64,000 bases of DNA from Sipunculus nudus (GCA_026874595.1 CM049319.1:62506917-62570916); one strand, 5' to 3'; positions 1 to 10,610 are shown, counted from the first letter of the stretch. The notes: a model not told the origin generated them from the letters alone. Numbers and translations are program-made.

Positions 1-1692
1 CAGATTATTCAATAAATCAGTTAACTGGATACATCACTCTGCTGTGTCTGTAAATATTCACAATTTAATTTGGCAAAAACTTGAGTGGAACTGAAGTCAT
101 TAACACACAGCATGAAAGATGATATTTGTCAAAATGTAAAACAAACAGCCATTCACTGTGAGCTGTGAGGACAGTTGCAAAGCATGACCGACATTGGCTG
201 ACACCTAGTGGCAATCACAAGTACTAACTTAAGTGCCCCACAAACAATTCCAGTAATATTCTTGGTATTGATGTTATGTTAAATTATAAATGACACGAGA
301 AAACTGAGGACTGAAGGTGACCCGGCATGAATGAATGATCAAAAGAAATATTGCCCCTTTTTGATAGGATGCTTTATTGCCTGAAATAAATTTTTAGAAC
401 CTGGGAAATTGATGTACTACACACTAGTAATTTATTGCTCATGAGTTAGGGGGCCCTGTCTCGAGTGAACCACTTCTGTCAAAGAAAGAAACTACTGAAG
501 AACGCTCTGCAATGTTTAGCAGGAGTTCAGCCCAATGACAAATATGTTAAATTAGCAATAAGTGAAATCAACTTTGTAAATTCTACAAGTCATAATTTAC
601 AGAATGTTAAATTCAGAATTATTATATGTATTTAATATACTAATTCTTGAATCAGTGATGCTTATTTACAAAGCAAACTCTAAACTACAATGAATACTTG
701 AAACAAGTTATTTTTAATGAATGAAAGTTTTGAATTTTTCTCCATCTGAAGCAGAATGATGCCTCTGTTTCAGTCAAACTAAATGGGCACTCATTCATAT
801 TTATATTAAAGTCATGGCAATAAAGACACTATATCCTGTTCCACCAATCAGCGTTCATTTGTTATTTTAGGATAATTTTCTCAAAATTATATATTTTCAA
901 ATATTTCCCAGAAAGTTATTAACTAATATGGCAACCAAAAAAGAATTTTAAAATAAATCTCCAGTTTGTGTTTCACTAGAGTTTGACTTTCCAATGATAT
1001 GCCAGATCAGATGTGTCCCTGCACAAGTAGTCATCTTTGTTTTAGCTGGTCATATTTTTTAGTGTTACCATGACAACAAAATCAGCCGCTGTCAACTGTG
1101 CTGTGTTATGCATGTGACCAATGACTGTCATAAATAGGGCTGATACGTTGTAAAATGTAGACTGATTTCTCATACGTTTTTAAAATTATGTTTCTTAAAT
1201 ATTGTGAAACCTAGGTGCACATATCCCTTGTTGAAAATTAGTTCAATTTATCTTCTACGCCATATTAAAATTCTACCCCTGAAATGTAAATAGTAAAAAC
1301 TTTCCCAGCAAAAAGCAGATGGACAAGTGGAAAAAACTCAGAAATCTGAACCTTAAACTTGATCTGAGAAGAACACACATGCTGACATTTCAACAGAAGT
1401 CTTTGCTTATAATGCTTTATATACCTGAAATGACCCCTGGATTGTCCGTAACTATATCTAGACACCCTGAAGACACCCATAACAACATAATATCCCCATT
1501 CAACAAATCTGCCAACTATACACATTGTCTTCTAATCTTTTTCTTCCATCAAATACATAACAGCTTAAGATCTAGAAAATCAAACTGAGTTTTCCAATCA
1601 GTATTTCCTATTTACTCTAACTGAATGAAATGGAGTATGTGATATATTTAAGATACTCAAATTTGACTACAGATTTTTAAAACTTTACCTAC
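1..1692 (-). other. FUZ intron 7 (partial), no exon recognised
   Basis: This follows the donor of FUZ exon 7 and runs off the left edge. I looked on the minus strand for the next expected segment (the hydrophobic stretch after DLNMLG leading to the conserved Lys-Arg-Cys region) and found nothing with a usable acceptor. AT-rich, with short chance reading frames only. Confidence 0.5.
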
Positions 1693-1796
1693 CCTAGCAT
1701 GTTCAGGTCCATATTAATGTGTGACGGGATTGTTTTTTCCTGAGAACGAGGTAGTGCGGTCAGTGAATCAAATGATGAACGCCAAAACCTCCCGAC
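1693..1796 (-). CDS. FUZ: FUZ exon 7
   Basis: The acceptor is TTTACAG before GTCGGG and the donor is CTAGG|GTAGGT. It encodes residues of the type GRFWRSSFDSLTALPRSQ and then IPSHINMDLNMLG, matching the FUZ region after the central longin domain (vertebrate pattern RWW..LL..L, then LH.DILG). The length is 104 nt, leaving a split Gly codon. A stronger-looking donor 4 nt downstream (TAG|GTAAAG) would put an in-frame stop in the exon, so the upstream donor was chosen. Confidence 0.88.
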
Positions 1797-4700
1797 CTGT
1801 AAAATATAAACAAAGAAGTATGTAGGTGTCTTTCATCCTGACAAGGTGGAGCAGGAGATGTTAATATTACTTAAAGGGGCCTGTACACATACCTGGTAGG
1901 TTAAAGATATATTGGTTCTCCTTAAAATATTATGGTGTCTGTAAATATATCATTCTGAAACCACTTGCTATAATCTCCTGTACACGGGTGGAAATAAACT
2001 TATACTAGTGAGCTCTATGAGTGGTGAACAGCATGCATGCGATCCAGGCCCATATCTGTGCCATTTCACAAATTCAGCCTTAAACTGATGTTTCTTTTGT
2101 CATGTTTCTTCTGTTTGAAGGGGTTTTGCTGGGTAATGTTTGTATTCAGCCAAAATCAACTAATAGTGTGACCACTAGATAATACCAACATTATTGCAAA
2201 TGTTTATGTACCTTGAGTTAAAGCTATTCTCCACTCCACAATATACATTTTTAATGAATAATTCCATTAATGCTATAGTGTATGTGTACATTCAACAAGC
2301 TATATATCTAGAGGAATTGACAAAAATGCTTTCATAAATTTGATTGTGTTTGTTCTGAAGATGACCAAACCTTCATCCACAAATTATGGTATGATACATC
2401 TCTCAAGATAGCGAGCCCTATAACTAAATGCAATACCTCACGCTGCATCTCAGCAAGGGTTGGTGTGCGACCGCAGATAAGACAAACGTCAACCCCCTGA
2501 ACCAGCTGGAATGTTAGTAATCTGTGTGGTACCTGTGAAAGTAAGTAAACTCTGTAAAAGATTGGCCACATAAAGATGAAAGTTAACAGGTCAAAGTTAC
2601 TGCTTGGATTTAACTAGAGCTAAACCTGGCCAAAAGAATTTATCTACTGCCTAAATACAATGACATTTTGAAGGCTCAAGGTACATTTACTCCATTAAAA
2701 CAATTTTTCTTTCTCTACCAGGATTCCTTCTTGCTGTAAACTGACTTTATTTTTATTTTGTTTCACTAAATAAATAAAATAGCATCCATGAATAAAACCC
2801 CTAAATTAAGAATCTGTTTAATAATTTTTTTTAATTATAAACCCCATATGTTTAAATAGCTTAAGTGTTTTTTCTAATGGTAAACATATACGGCTTAAGT
2901 AGAGCAGATTATTTAAACGTTAAGCACATATGAGCACCTTACTATAATTCTGAGTTTCACACCTTTGCAGTGGATGGTATCAACTCCCAGACAATCATCA
3001 GATATATAGAGTTATCAGTAGCATAGTACCAAAAGAAAGATGCTCCTATGTGCTTAACACACATATATATATGTCACAGACAAGATTTAAAATCCGGGTG
3101 GTCTAGTTAACCCAAAGAAACCACTTATAATTTTTAGTTGGTAATCTAAATCACCATTCATTTTTCATTGAAAAGGTTCTATACAAGTGTGATGTATATC
3201 CATTTCTAGGTTCAACCCAGGATCCATAGCCATTCGTAAGGTATTAGGGGGTGGATTTTTTCCAGATCTCACCTGAGAATCATATGGTGAACAGTGCCAG
3301 TGTGTACACAGGAAAGTTTTATTATTAGGATTTTGGTGGAGGTATGTAGTCTCTGAATTCATATCTAATTTACAAGTCACCTTTGGACTGTTATCAGGCA
3401 AGAAGATGGGGACGTCCCTGGCTCCGCAGCCGGAGAGCGAGGAGATCAGCAGTGATAAAAGCACCATTTCTGTCGACGATAGTTCCCACCACTTCTTTGT
3501 AGCTACCACAACACGACCACAACACATGATACATCCAATGTAAGGGCTGCCCGCCGCATCAGCGAACGTGTCAATGTATGTCTGAATCAGAAAGCGATAA
3601 AAAATGTCAAGATGCTCTCTTATGTTTCATCATAAACAGTATTACAATAAATATATTCACAATTAATATTGACAATTATTGATACAAAAAAAAATAATAT
3701 TTTAACCAAACATTAAAGAGTACCCATTACTAAATTTTGTCACCATAAACAATGTTACAAGCTTTTTACTTAAAATCTGAACATTTTCCCCTTTAATATA
3801 TTTTTTATTTATTTACCTACATACATTCACAAATAATACCATCACAAAACATAAAAATGTCAAATCTTATCACCATACATAGATAATATTTTCTACAATC
3901 ATCTTTAATTTAAACTAAATCAAATTTGAATCACAATAGAAACCCATCAAACAAACATAAATCTTGAATTTAATTAAATTCAGACTTAAGTAATGACAAG
4001 GATAAAGGGACAGGAAAGCTGATACCTAATATGTATATAGTAAAGTACATTATTCATGTACTGGTCATGCTACTCATTAATTCACCCACTGCTTGTAAGG
4101 CCTGCCTTTGCCTTGTATTGCTGCCAGTCACTGGTACAGGGCCAAGAATGTTCTGACCAATGAGAGCATGGTATTGTTTCTTTATACTCATTCTCAATGG
4201 CCTTTCATGATGTAACTTGTTCAAGCAACATGGTGGCCCCTATTCAAAAGTTGCTGACACATGATACAATGTCTGATGCTTATGATATTACTATAGGAAA
4301 GGCTAATGACCCTATATAGACTGCCCCAGGTTGCAAGACTATTTAAATTTCTTTCAATTTAATTTTCTTTCCCAAGTACAAACAACAACTGCAGACATCA
4401 TTTTACAAAGGGATCACTCATTGGTTAACCACAGAAAAGTCCCACTGACTAAATTCTGGCATGGTGCCACAGTGCTGCTGAAAGGTGTATAGGAAAATGG
4501 CAGCATTTGCAAGCAGTTTATAAATGAAATAAATTTGAATTAATGTAATATGACCACTGTGTAAGCAATGTAGGTGAAAAGCTGCTACTGTACTTGGAGT
4601 ATGTTGCATTGTGGAGCGGTAACAATATCGACAGCTCCTGTGATGTCACTAAACGTCTCTAGTGTCGTCTTGTCAAGAATAGTATCGATCAGGTTAAACA

Positions 4701-7700
4701 CGAGCTACAACAAACATTTATCTTGCCATGAGTAATCACCTAAATGATTATGATAAATGTTTAAGAATTAAAGATACACTTACAGTGTGTACAGATTTAT
4801 CTACAAAATATGGACATTTAATGTTTTTAAGGTCTTCAGCATCAGATTAACAAAAAGTTTGCTCTAAGACAAAATAATAATACCAAGCCATGGATATTAA
4901 AAAATTATTCTTCAAAATAAACACACAAACTTGTAAATGAAAAAACAATTGAAGGAATTCTCTGAAAGTCAACCAACATTTTTTTATTTAATTCTATGAT
5001 GGGATTCTATGGGGATCACAAATCTCCGTTCACACTCTAGCTTCTCTGTTTTTATGTACTCTGTAGGCCTGTACCTAGGAGATGCAGGTGGCATTTTCCT
5101 TTTACCTAACACATGTTTGTAATGTAACTTACATATAATTCAAATTGTCCGCCCTTGTAATTCCCCTATTAATCTGGATAAATTAAGTGTCCTGAACATA
5201 GGTATCAGAAAGAGATTTTACTGTTATTGGCAAAAATCGTCAAAAATCTGGTGGTATATAACTTAGCTTTATTGTCCAGTCTGTGGTAAGGCTTATATTA
5301 TCTCACCTTTATCTCTTTCTTGAACCTTTCAATATTCTTGATGGTTACCAGGTCTTCCAGTCCATACAGCAGTACCAGAGCGTTGTACACCAGGTCTATC
5401 TGATGCTGAACATGACTGCTGTCACCCAGGTCCTGTTGACTGATTAAGATCAGTGTAATGCTGTAAAAAAAATTTAAAGCTTTAACTTACAGACTGGAAT
5501 GTTGTTCTGTTTCCATCTTTTTATCATTATATTAACAAAGCTAAGTTATCTGGATATTGCAGACTTCATCTTCTTGTGAAATGCTTTATTTTCCATTTCA
5601 ATATCCAAAATTAACAAGAACACCACAAGATTGCATTATATGACCATCATGTGTTTTGGTGACCTTTGACCTTATTAATATGCACAGATTTTGCTGAAAA
5701 TTAAATCAAACCAGTGAGTGTCCAGGTTTAATTAGACCAATGAGACGTGACACATGTTTAAAATTTGGAGCAGGATGCACCATGCGATACCAAGCTCTCA
5801 TTGGTCTGGTACAATTTTTTGCTCTGTGCAAACCCTGGTGGTGAAACCCAGAGAATATTGCTATACAAAGCAGTGTTTAAAGAAAAATATATATAAACGA
5901 CTGCAGTATATAACTGCAGCATGAGGTTTGTAGATATACCTTGTGCAGCAAAAGGCAATTAACTCCTGCAAACAGTTTGTTATACCTACCTCAGACTTTT
6001 CTTTATGATATTTTTTCTTCTCTACTGCTTCCAAAATATGGACTTTGCCGTGTGGCAATTGCACATATTCTTACGCATGGTAACTCAGAGATGGTTTAGA
6101 CAAATTTTCTTAGATGCAATATGGTAGTTTTTTTTCCCCTTTTTTTGAAGGATAGGTCCATGGCCTGATGGAGGCACTGTCTATTGAATGAGGATGAAGG
6201 TATCCATACAATAAGAATGATATATTATTATCAAGCCATCTGGATTTCAGGTTTTATATGCATAGGGTTAGGAATAATCCAGAAGTCATCATAACCTGTC
6301 GTTTAGTCATTAGAGCGAATCTCTGGTATATGGTAGTGTTTTTTTTGCTTAATAAAAGGATAAAATGGTGGGCAGGGATAATTACTAGTTTAGCTCCATG
6401 ATAGTCAAATAGGCCAGATAACTGGTAGAACTCGTGACCAAGAATTTATATTAAAGGCAGCTATTCACCTACATTCACTGTAAACATTTACCGTATTTAC
6501 CTGTTTATAAGTTGGCCCCCCTTCTTGGTCAAATATTTTAAGGATAAAATTTATTTTCTTGTACATGCGTTAATATGGTATGTGATTTCTAGCTTACTTT
6601 GTGTATATATTGATGAACTGTAGGTGACTCCTGTTCAGAAAATATCTTATAATGCCTCTGTGATGGATGTATGAGCTTGTTTATCTATAAGTTGTTAGTA
6701 AACACTGTACATGCACCAATGTTGACAAATACGAAAAGCAGGTAACCTAACGTGACTGGTTGCATATTTGTGTCAGTTGAAAGGTCAATAACTGCAGCTG
6801 CAAAATGCCCTTTGCATAACTCAGGTCTGTCAGACTTGCCAACAAAATCCTTGTCAAACGTGTTTTATTTCTGCCAGTTCCCAAGGTTATAAACACATGG
6901 ATATAAACAAAATGAACAGTCAGTGTGCGGTGGAATCAGCGTTCCCTGGCCCATTTTTTTATAAGAGACTTAAGAGGTTATCTCAGACATCAGATATCTA
7001 AATAGGCCCCTCCAGTAATATGTATACATGTAAACACAAATACATGCACCAGGAGCTTCCTGAAAAGATCTCTTTGTCTATTTATGAAACTCTAGAATGA
7101 CCTTCCTTTTTTCAGGTATTTTTCTTTACATTGCAGATTATTTCTATTTAAGGTCTACGTTTAGAAAGTTTTTAAATGCATAGAAAATCCTCGTACCTGT
7201 CCTGGTACACTTTCCAGACAAATTTGGCATCAGCTGTCTCCGCTAGTTTCAAGTCTACATTATGGTTGTTACCAAACATGTGCACACCGTTCAGCGATCC
7301 AATCACAGGAAATGGTAGCTTTAAAGAAATAAAGGCAACTTTGGTTATAAATGTTGCAGTCATAATTACTCAAATAACTGAATATCAGCTATTGTGTGAC
7401 AAAACGAAATGAAAATTTAACTGAAGGACACATTTTATTTAAATTTTCCTCCTCTACTTTTGACCCTACCTACAGATACCAAGAAGACAGAGGAAAAAAT
7501 ATACATGTGAATCTTATAGTCTTAGACGAGCCACATAAACAATAAAAAAATGGTATGAAAAAAATTAAACTAAATTTCTAAAAATGAAAAGGGTACATTT
7601 ATGATAAATGATCACATACTCACAAAATACCTTCCAAATGGTATTAAAAAAATATATTTAAAACTATATAAATCTATATATTATATATAAAATAAATCTA

Positions 7701-9537
7701 AATAGCCTTTAATTCTAATGCCCAATCATTTTAATGGCTAAACATAAGCAACATGATCACAGCATTCCAGGTTTTTATCCAAAAAAAAAAAAAAGTACTA
7801 AATGTTTAGTGTCCCCTGAAACGCCCAAAACACCGGTACTTTAGGTACCTGCAAAGAAACACCATGAAACACTTATTTTTTAAATAAATTATGATCTGTT
7901 GAATATGTCAATGCAGCATTGTGGCAAACTTTGTAATATACAATTGACAAAAGGTACTTTGTACATTCAAAATGTGCTAAGCTTGAGAGACTTGTGCCAC
8001 CAGGGGGCAGCATCAATATTTGCTGTTGAATTTGGCAGAAAATAAGACTTCAACACGTAACACTCTTGTTTAACTTTACTTTATGAAATAATATTGCATA
8101 AATAGACTGAACAGATGATACTTAAAAAAATGTTTTGTATTTTTTCATCACAGATAAACAAACACCAGTTTGATGCACCAGTCATGTAATTTAAAACTAT
8201 AATAATCAATCAAATGATGATTGAATTTAAAACTTTTCTTTTATGGCTTACGGAAAATAAATCCTACATTTTTTGTAATATACCACAAGCTTAATTTATT
8301 TGATCATTATTATACCACTGGAAATTTGTTTTCCTCATATCTTGGAAAAACACTGCTTACATGCACCAAGCCTAGTCTTAGGATTACTAGATACACCATA
8401 GACCACATCACTGTACTGGAAAATTTTGTGCTTGGGACCACAACAAAATTAGGAACATATCCTTAAAATCTTAAAATCAATTTATCTCTTCAACTCTGCA
8501 ATGTATTCATAAGATGATGTTGCATTATGAATCATAAAAATGTTTAAGATGAATATTACTGTTTATTACAAGTGCTTTCTATATATCATGGTAATGGTTT
8601 TGTGCCATTGGAGGCAATGATCCATGTGCTAGAAATTGAGGCATGTTATTCAATAACATCTGATTTTTAATCATTTAATGAGAAAGCAAAAACATCATGT
8701 TTCCTGTGTAAAAGTCATAACTGAAACACAATATAAAATACAAATAGCATCATATCAGGCAAGCTTTAACCAAAAAATGTATGATTAACATATCTTTCAA
8801 TTTATTAATGGATCATCACTGTAGGTATAATTTTTATATTGGTAATAATATAACTTATTATCACTTTATCATTTACATATATGCATGTATCAGTAATTGT
8901 GTGGTTAATGAAAATAAAAATCTGGGGAAACCCTGGGGCAGATATAAAGCTGTCAGGATTTCATGCAAGGCTTCATCGTTATCTAATCAGGCAATAATAA
9001 GAAAGAAGCTTTTACCAGATTATGTACACGCGAGTTATATACATAAAGCTGTTATCATAGATTTGTGTACTCTGGTCCCAAGAGGTGGCCCCAATTCACA
9101 TTTTAAACACCTGCACTATATGACAAGCTTTTATTTTAAGCAGCACTTGGTAAGATTCAAGTTTACATTAGTAAAAGCGCCTGGTGCCTATTGTGCACAT
9201 GTCATGGTTGTCTACTTTAATATATCCATGGGACAATAATATATAATCTGTTGAACAAAGGCAAGCTAGCTGACCATCTGTCGTTTATGTCAACAGAGGC
9301 TGGGGGATCTCCCCTCAGCCAACAAAAGCCGCTCCCACTCGGTTTAGTTTGTTTACATAGGGAACCTCTCTCGCAGCGCCGCAAACGGCCGTTACTAACT
9401 AAAAATGACACACTGAGAGGTTAGTATACATGTTTATCTATAAAATATATGAAACCCACTGGTTTTGTGTGTCCTATGGCCCTAGAAAACAATGGAACCC
9501 CACCGCCAGCGGTAAGACATAGCAGGTGGGCCGCCAT
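1693..9537 (-). CDS. FUZ: FUZ (fuzzy) planar cell polarity / ciliogenesis protein, 5' seven coding exons (partial gene)
   Basis: Known role: FUZ is a CPLANE subunit. With INTU and WDPCP it acts at the ciliary base in intraflagellar-transport assembly, planar polarity and Hedgehog signalling, and the FUZ-INTU pair belongs to the longin-domain exchange factors related to Mon1-Ccz1. Seen here: seven minus-strand exons (9460-9537, 7197-7318, 5307-5460, 4594-4704, 3381-3581, 2437-2532, 1693-1796), each bounded by AG and GT, join without a frame break into about 288 residues. They run colinear with vertebrate FUZ, with landmarks such as PFPVIGSLNGVHMFG, GLEDLVTIKNIERFKK, GRVVVATKKWW, VPHRLLTFQL and the C-terminal-side QREVGRFWRSSFDSL. 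Vertebrate FUZ is about 418 residues, so roughly the last third is outside the window. The first longin domain and most of the middle one are covered. The ATG at 9537 gives the expected start MAAHLLCLTAGGGVPLFSR. No frameshift or internal stop is seen, so the gene looks functional. Confidence 0.95.
2437..2532 (-). CDS. FUZ: FUZ exon 6
   Basis: The acceptor is TTTCACAG and the donor is GAG|GTATTG. The 96 nt form 32 codons in phase 0, starting VPHRLLTFQLVQGVDVCLIC and ending LAEMQRE. The vertebrate protein has VPHRLL followed by a hydrophobic strand and LLCGP at this position. The Leu/Ile-Cys-Gly turn is conserved. Confidence 0.93.
3381..3581 (-). CDS. FUZ: FUZ exon 5
   Basis: The acceptor is TGATTCAG and the donor is AAG|GTGACT. 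The 201 nt form 67 codons in phase 0. They encode FADAAGSPYIG, then GRVVVATKKWWELSSTE, and end ARDVPIFLPDNSPK. These are the signature residues of the second FUZ longin-like domain (vertebrate GRVVAATEGWW and ARDYPVYLP). The open frame continues upstream of the donor only by chance. Confidence 0.95.
4159..4185 (+). repeat. Dispersed repeat fragment, copy 1
   Basis: The core GACCAATGAGAGCATGGTAT is nearly identical to the reverse complement of 5788-5806. The similarity extends weakly upstream over about 20 more bases (ACAGGGCCAAGAAT against ACAGAGCAAAAAAT). This fits two old copies of one interspersed element in neighbouring FUZ introns. The family is not identified. Confidence 0.45.
4594..4704 (-). 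CDS. FUZ: FUZ exon 4
   Basis: The acceptor is GTTGTAG and the donor is CAA|GTACAG. The 37 codons in phase 0 encode LVFNLIDTILDKTTLETFSD followed by ITGAVDIVTAPQCNILQ. This aligns with the vertebrate helix and linker containing CLIDSFLGDSELIGDLT and the SLLQE end. The donor is non-consensus beyond GT. The call rests on exact phase joining and similarity. Confidence 0.9.
5307..5460 (-). CDS. FUZ: FUZ exon 3
   Basis: The acceptor is a T-run followed by ACAG, and the donor is AAG|GTGAGA. The 154 nt complete the split Ser codon from exon 2 and end in phase 0. The product is SITLILISQQDLGDSSHVQH, then YNALVLLYGLEDLVTIKNIE and RFKKEIK. This matches the end of the first longin domain, with the vertebrate GLEEL...IRNVERLKK pattern. 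Confidence 0.95.
5734..5807. repeat. Inverted repeat (12-bp arms) overlapping dispersed repeat copy 2
   Basis: AGACCAATGAGA at 5734-5745 is the exact reverse complement of TCTCATTGGTCT at 5796-5807, with a 50-bp spacer. The right arm is also the second copy of the element at 4159-4185. This could be the fold-back end of a small non-autonomous element in FUZ intron 2. Confidence 0.5.
6488..6545 (+). repeat. Possible interspersed-repeat end (TACCGTATTTAC type)
   Basis: TTACCGTATTTACCTG followed by a stretch ending GGCCCCCC resembles the terminal sequence of small DNA-transposon derivatives common in invertebrate genomes. No matching inverted end was found nearby, so this is a weak call from memory of the motif. 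Confidence 0.2.
7197..7318 (-). CDS. FUZ: FUZ exon 2
   Basis: The acceptor is TTTAAAG and the donor is CAG|GTACGA. The 122 nt start in phase 0 and encode LPFPVIGSLNGVHMFGNNHN and then LAETADAKFVWKVYQD. This is the most conserved block of FUZ (vertebrate LPFSVIGSLNGVHMFG and a Val-Trp-Lys strand), forming the core beta-hairpin of the first longin domain. Confidence 0.97.
7319..9459 (-). other. FUZ intron 1
   Basis: This is a 2141-bp phase-0 intron. It carries the CTCF-like motif at 7997-8010. A 152-codon open frame on the plus strand (8781-9239) lacks any recognisable domain and is AT-rich low-complexity translation, so it is not called as a gene. The 3' part of the CpG-rich promoter block begins near 9255. 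Confidence 0.75.
7997..8010 (+). promoter_or_regulatory. CTCF-like binding motif
   Basis: CCACCAGGGGGCAG is an exact match to the core consensus of the insulator protein CTCF (CCASYAGRKGGCRS), whose zinc-finger array is conserved across Bilateria. It lies in FUZ intron 1, about 1.5 kb from the shared promoter block. Binding is inferred from the motif alone. Confidence 0.5.
9460..9537 (-). CDS. FUZ: FUZ exon 1 (start codon exon)
   Basis: The ATG at 9537 opens MAAHLLCLTAGGGVPLFSR, then AIGHTKP, and ends at donor CCA|GTGGGT in phase 0. It joins directly to LPFPVIG of exon 2. Vertebrate FUZ begins with an equivalent HLLCLA...GVPLF strand. An upstream in-frame ATG would add about 46 residues with no counterpart in the family, so the inner ATG is preferred. 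The exon sits at the edge of a CpG-rich block, as expected for a first exon. Confidence 0.9.
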
Positions 9538-9572
9538 GCTTGCCGACTGCTGGGACATGCGCACTTGTTTAG

Positions 9573-9590
9573 CGTGCAGAATTATGGGAT
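9573..9590 (-). promoter_or_regulatory. ZNF143/Staf-like motif (weak)
   Basis: The minus-strand sequence ATCCCATAATTCTGCACG agrees with about 14 of 18 positions of the Staf/ZNF143 consensus (CCCRNMATSC core), 36 bp upstream of the FUZ ATG. ZNF143 often serves bidirectional housekeeping promoters. A motif-only call. Confidence 0.2.
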
Positions 9591-9601
9591 TGCTATGGCG
9601 C
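9588..9601 (+). promoter_or_regulatory. RFX X-box-like motif (partial)
   Basis: The core TTGCTATGGC matches ten central positions of the X-box GTTGCYATGGCAAC bound by RFX factors, which control many ciliary genes. The outer right half is degenerate (GCG in place of AAC). It sits about 50 bp upstream of the FUZ start codon, a typical X-box distance. Confidence 0.3.
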
Positions 9602-9905
9602 GCTAGGTTCAGAAGTGTCCTCGCACAGCGCTTCCAATTTTTCGCTATTTTCGCAAAATGTAAAGGTCCAGCCACAAAAACAACTTAAAGGTAAGTTTTG
9701 ATATATATTGTTGAATGTAACTATGCGTTTTCATCATTTGATCACTCCTGTGAAGCGACATATGTAAGGTCAACGATCATGCGACTCATTGTTTACAAAA
9801 TGATGTATATTTAGATTGGGTAAGTGTCACTCTTCACATATATTATGATATGCTGTGAGGGAACAATGGAAAGCCTATGACGCACGCTCAATGCGTAGGT
9901 CTACC

Positions 9906-9991
9906 TTTAAATAACCCCGCCAGCAGTTCATTCACAAGCTCGGCAGCCGGCTGATGGGCGGAAAATATGGCAATAGCTCTGGTGTACGCAC
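9906..9991 (+). other. Candidate alternative first exon
   Basis: A TTTAAATA box-like element at 9906-9913 is followed about 55 bp later by an ATG at 9967 (MAIALVYA) and by a donor C|GTAAGT at 9991/9992. Joining this ATG straight to the exon at 19320 would shift its frame, so it can only be used as UTR or with another exon in between. Confidence 0.2.
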
Positions 9992-10610
9992 GTAAGTAAA
10001 AGAGATTGTGGAAGTGATTTGTAAGTAGTGTAGGGGGGGATGTTATCGACAAAACGGGATGAGCGCAGGGTAGAAGCTTCATACATGGGCAACTCTGTGA
10101 GCGCGGTGACACTGTCTCTGAATTAGTCATATGCATTTGCGCACCACAGGGGCGGACTTATTTTGGTGCCAGCTTGGGTGCTTGCATACATATGTAAGTT
10201 TGTATATGTAAAACGGTGCGTGGTTTTTGTGGTCTTCAACAAGTTCATGTGCATTTTTGTGGGTAGTTTATATGTTCCTGTGGTGTAGACACTTGCGGTC
10301 CATTGCATGCAACACAATTGCTATCCAGTTTGATGTGAATCATATACTCTTTATTTATTTCATAGCCTAACCTTTGCTGTGAGAAACGATGAAAGAAATG
10401 TTTTTGGTCTGCGTCCAACACCAGAGTTGATTTACTTTTATGTTATTAAAGTTGGCAGAGACATTTTTATGCCTCCAAAAAACTTTTCATTTTTTTTCTA
10501 TACAGTGTTAAGAGTGGCTTGGAGCAGTTCTGCCTTTGATGCTCCACAATTCAACTTTGGAAGGGTCATTTATTTTGAATGGTGTTGCTTCTTTTAATTT
10601 CCTGCCGTAG

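Larger units (their letters stand above)
1797..5306 (-). other. FUZ introns 3-6 (between the exons listed)
   Basis: The introns are 602 bp (intron 3), 1012 bp (intron 4), 848 bp (intron 5) and 640 bp (intron 6). They are AT-rich and carry no further coding exon. Apart from the short dispersed repeat copy at 4159-4185 in FUZ intron 4's flank, nothing structured is apparent. Confidence 0.7.
5461..7196 (-). other. FUZ intron 2
   Basis: This is a 1736-bp intron in phase 2. It contains the inverted repeat at 5734-5807 and the possible repeat end near 6488. No coding exon is seen on either strand. Confidence 0.75.
9538..9690 (+). other. Candidate non-coding first exon of the rightward gene
   Basis: The stretch ends in CTTAAAG|GTAAGT at 9690/9691, a perfect splice-donor consensus on the plus strand, inside the CpG-rich block and directly upstream of FUZ exon 1 on the other strand. 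It has no sustained reading frame, so it would be 5' UTR. The left boundary is arbitrary (the FUZ ATG), as the start of transcription cannot be read. Confidence 0.35.
9255..10170. promoter_or_regulatory. CpG-rich promoter block, possibly bidirectional
   Basis: The sequence changes from AT-rich, CpG-poor DNA to a stretch with many CpGs (for example around 9360-9400, 9500-9620 and 9930-10170). FUZ exon 1 starts here going left. Strong donor sequences on the plus strand (9691, 9992) suggest transcription going right too, probably the zinc-finger gene. No classic TATA box lies near the FUZ start. Confidence 0.5.

Noticed and set aside
200-214. CTCF-like word CACCTAGTGGCA
   Set aside because: It lacks one base of the AGRKGGC core, so the register does not fit.
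1689-1693. Alternative exon 7 donor TAG|GTAAAG
   Set aside because: It is a better donor match, but it would leave an in-frame TAG in FUZ. The donor four bases upstream keeps the frame.
8781-9239. 152-codon open frame on the plus strand inside FUZ intron 1
   Set aside because: No domain, composition typical of translated AT-rich DNA, and it lies within a well-supported intron of the opposite strand.
9967-9991. Coding start MAIALVYA joined directly to the exon at 19320
   Set aside because: The phases do not match (one leftover base against the two needed), so it would shift the zinc-finger frame.
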